Part shown: one piece after another, positions 4,648 to 5,867 of the stretch | How the letters are laid out: every line of letters starts with the position of its first letter | Numbering within the stretch: position 1 is the first letter of the stretch | NCBI GenBank assembly: GCA_025354075.1 | Contig: JANXNO010000264.1 | Coordinates: forward strand, 1 to 5,867 | Length of the DNA stretch: 5,867 nt | Source: Burkholderiales bacterium | GTDB taxonomy: Bacteria > Pseudomonadota > Gammaproteobacteria > Burkholderiales > Casimicrobiaceae | Direction: 5' to 3' | Made by a program: the position numbers and the translations under genes | The notes under the pieces: model-generated | Database searches by the model: none | What the model was told of the DNA's origin: nothing | What the model saw: only the letters and a program-made list of their open reading frames with translations

Positions 4648-5867
4648 TCAGCGCGCGTGAGGTTCCGCAGTCAGGCCGTCAAACATGGCTCGCACCGATG
4701 TGCCTTTGGCAAACGCGGCACGCGCCGTTTCCAGCCCCAGTTTGCGATAGCTTTCAAACTGTGATTCGGTGTACCACTGGTTGGCGGTGGACTGCTGCGG
4801 AAAGTCCGGATTGACGCTGCGGTACTGGCAAATGTCAACCGATGTTTTTGCGGTGATTGCTGGCTTGATGTAGACCAGCGTGCCATCGTCAAGCCCTTCG
4901 CCAAGCGCTGAATAGCGGATGCGTCCGATGACGTACTGCGCTTTGCTGGTGCCGTGCTCGTCGGGTTTGATGGCACGCGGCTCAATGTCGATCACCACAC
5001 CAAAATCAATATTGCACAGACGGATAGCGTTGGCCAGATCGTCAAACACGTACTCGCTGTCTTTGCCGCAGGAGCTGACCACAATCAGCGTGCAACGGCG
5101 ACGCACCAGCTCATACACGCCAAGGTTTTCGAAGTGCCCGCCGTCGCTCAGATAAACAAATTTGTCGCGATTGGTGATCGTACCGAACAGTTCGAACATC
5201 AGGTATTTGAGCCCCCACCACGGCGCGCGCTCTTTCCACGGCGTGCCGCGATGCGCCGGGTTGCCCACCCAGCGGCCAAGCCGCACGTTAAACACGGTTA
5301 GCAGCAGGGCCAGCGCGCCGGTACTGTTGTGGCCCATGCTGGAGCTCGCCGCCGCGCCGGAGGTGGAAATCGCCAGTCCCACGGTCACCCCGGCCTGCCA
5401 TGGCGTTTTGTCGTGTGGGGTGAAGTCGCCGCGCGAGAAATATTCGGTTGGCCGATAACCTGCACCGTAGTTGTTGCCGCCACGCGGCAGGTGTTGCGCG
5501 CCCGGCAGGCTGAATCCGCAATGCAGCGGCGTCAGCGTGAACGACGCGGCCTTGCGTTCTTGCCAGCCCAGCTCGCCCGGTGCAGTCAAATTGAGGGCAG
5601 TGTTGATGATGTGAAACGGACGCTGATTGCGCAGCGGGGCCATGTATAGATCATCTTCGGCGGCGAGATCGGTGAACTGGTTGGCAGTGCGGCCGCCAGC
5701 AGCGGGTTGGGAGGATGTGTTGATCGCAGATTCCCACAGCGCACGAAAACGACTGGCCCCAAGATAGCAGCGGGCAAGCCGGTTGCGATAGAACTGCTGA
5801 AACGAAAACACGTTGATGTCCACCCGCCATGAGATCAACGCGGTGATGATCATTGCGAGCAGTGTGG
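4648..5867 (-). CDS. Patatin-like phospholipase family membrane protein, C-terminal part
   Basis: The frame is open to the window edge (codons before Met 5853 read TLLA), so the true start lies outside and about 405 C-terminal residues are seen. Numbered from that Met, residues 1-8 are the end of a membrane helix, followed by SWRVDINVFSFQQFYRNRLARCYLGA (8-33), a signature of large bacterial patatin-like proteins with several membrane helices. Later parts are FTLTPLHCG (105-113), AISTSGAAASSSMGHNS (161-177), a hydrophobic stretch to FNVRLGRWVGNP (188-199), and YLSDGGHFENLGVYELVRRR (234-253). D237-G238-G239 fits the DG(G/A) that supplies the catalytic Asp of patatin and cPLA2 folds. The GxSxG nucleophile motif expected for the family would be in the missing part, so lipase activity is inferred. 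The protein should be an inner-membrane acyl hydrolase. It ends 39 bp before the dioxygenase start. Confidence 0.8.
   Translation of the reverse strand, partial: TLLAMIITALISWRVDINVFSFQQFYRNRLARCYLGASRFRALWESAINTSSQPAAGGRTANQFTDLAAEDDLYMAPLRNQRPFHIINTALNLTAPGELGWQERKAASFTLTPLHCGFSLPGAQHLPRGGNNYGAGYRPTEYFSRGDFTPHDKTPWQAGVTVGLAISTSGAAASSSMGHNSTGALALLLTVFNVRLGRWVGNPAHRGTPWKERAPWWGLKYLMFELFGTITNRDKFVYLSDGGHFENLGVYELVRRRCTLIVVSSCGKDSEYVFDDLANAIRLCNIDFGVVIDIEPRAIKPDEHGTSKAQYVIGRIRYSALGEGLDDGTLVYIKPAITAKTSVDICQYRSVNPDFPQQSTANQWYTESQFESYRKLGLETARAAFAKGTSVRAMFDGLTAEPHAR

Overview
The window looks like a chromosomal segment of a GC-rich proteobacterium. The best guess is a betaproteobacterium of the Burkholderiales type, based on codon use and the look of the glycine-zipper, HKD-phospholipase and patatin-like proteins; this is inference, since the window has no rRNA or other marker gene. 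I see no tRNA, rRNA, CRISPR array, insertion sequence or phage gene. Six protein genes cover most of it, and both outermost genes are cut by the window edges.

Left edge (1-369, + strand): the C-terminal end of a class III (CaiB/BaiF) CoA-transferase, convergent with everything that follows. All other genes are on the minus strand, so transcription runs right to left.

Right block (5867 to 3967): the C-terminal 405 or so residues of a large membrane-anchored patatin-like phospholipase family protein, then after 39 bp an exported intradiol ring-cleavage dioxygenase with all four iron ligands (Tyr, Tyr, His, His). The two are probably co-transcribed. A 405 bp stretch without a convincing gene (3562-3966) follows.

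Middle-left block (3561 to 456): three envelope-related genes in a row. First is a 412-residue glycine-zipper protein whose body is five tandem copies of a 60-residue (180 bp) unit, followed by a Tyr/Trp-rich C-terminal domain. Next is a small GlsB/YeaQ-type membrane protein of the transglycosylase-associated (stress) family. Last is a membrane-anchored cardiolipin-synthase-like phospholipase D with two intact HKD motifs. The spacers between them (141 and 196 bp) carry inverted repeats and short repeated words, so the three may be separately or jointly controlled rather than one tight operon.

The common theme of the minus-strand genes is the cell envelope: lipid synthesis or hydrolysis, and small-residue membrane helices associated with stress. 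The most unusual item is the five-fold internal amplification in the glycine-zipper gene. No known defence or mobile system was recognised.
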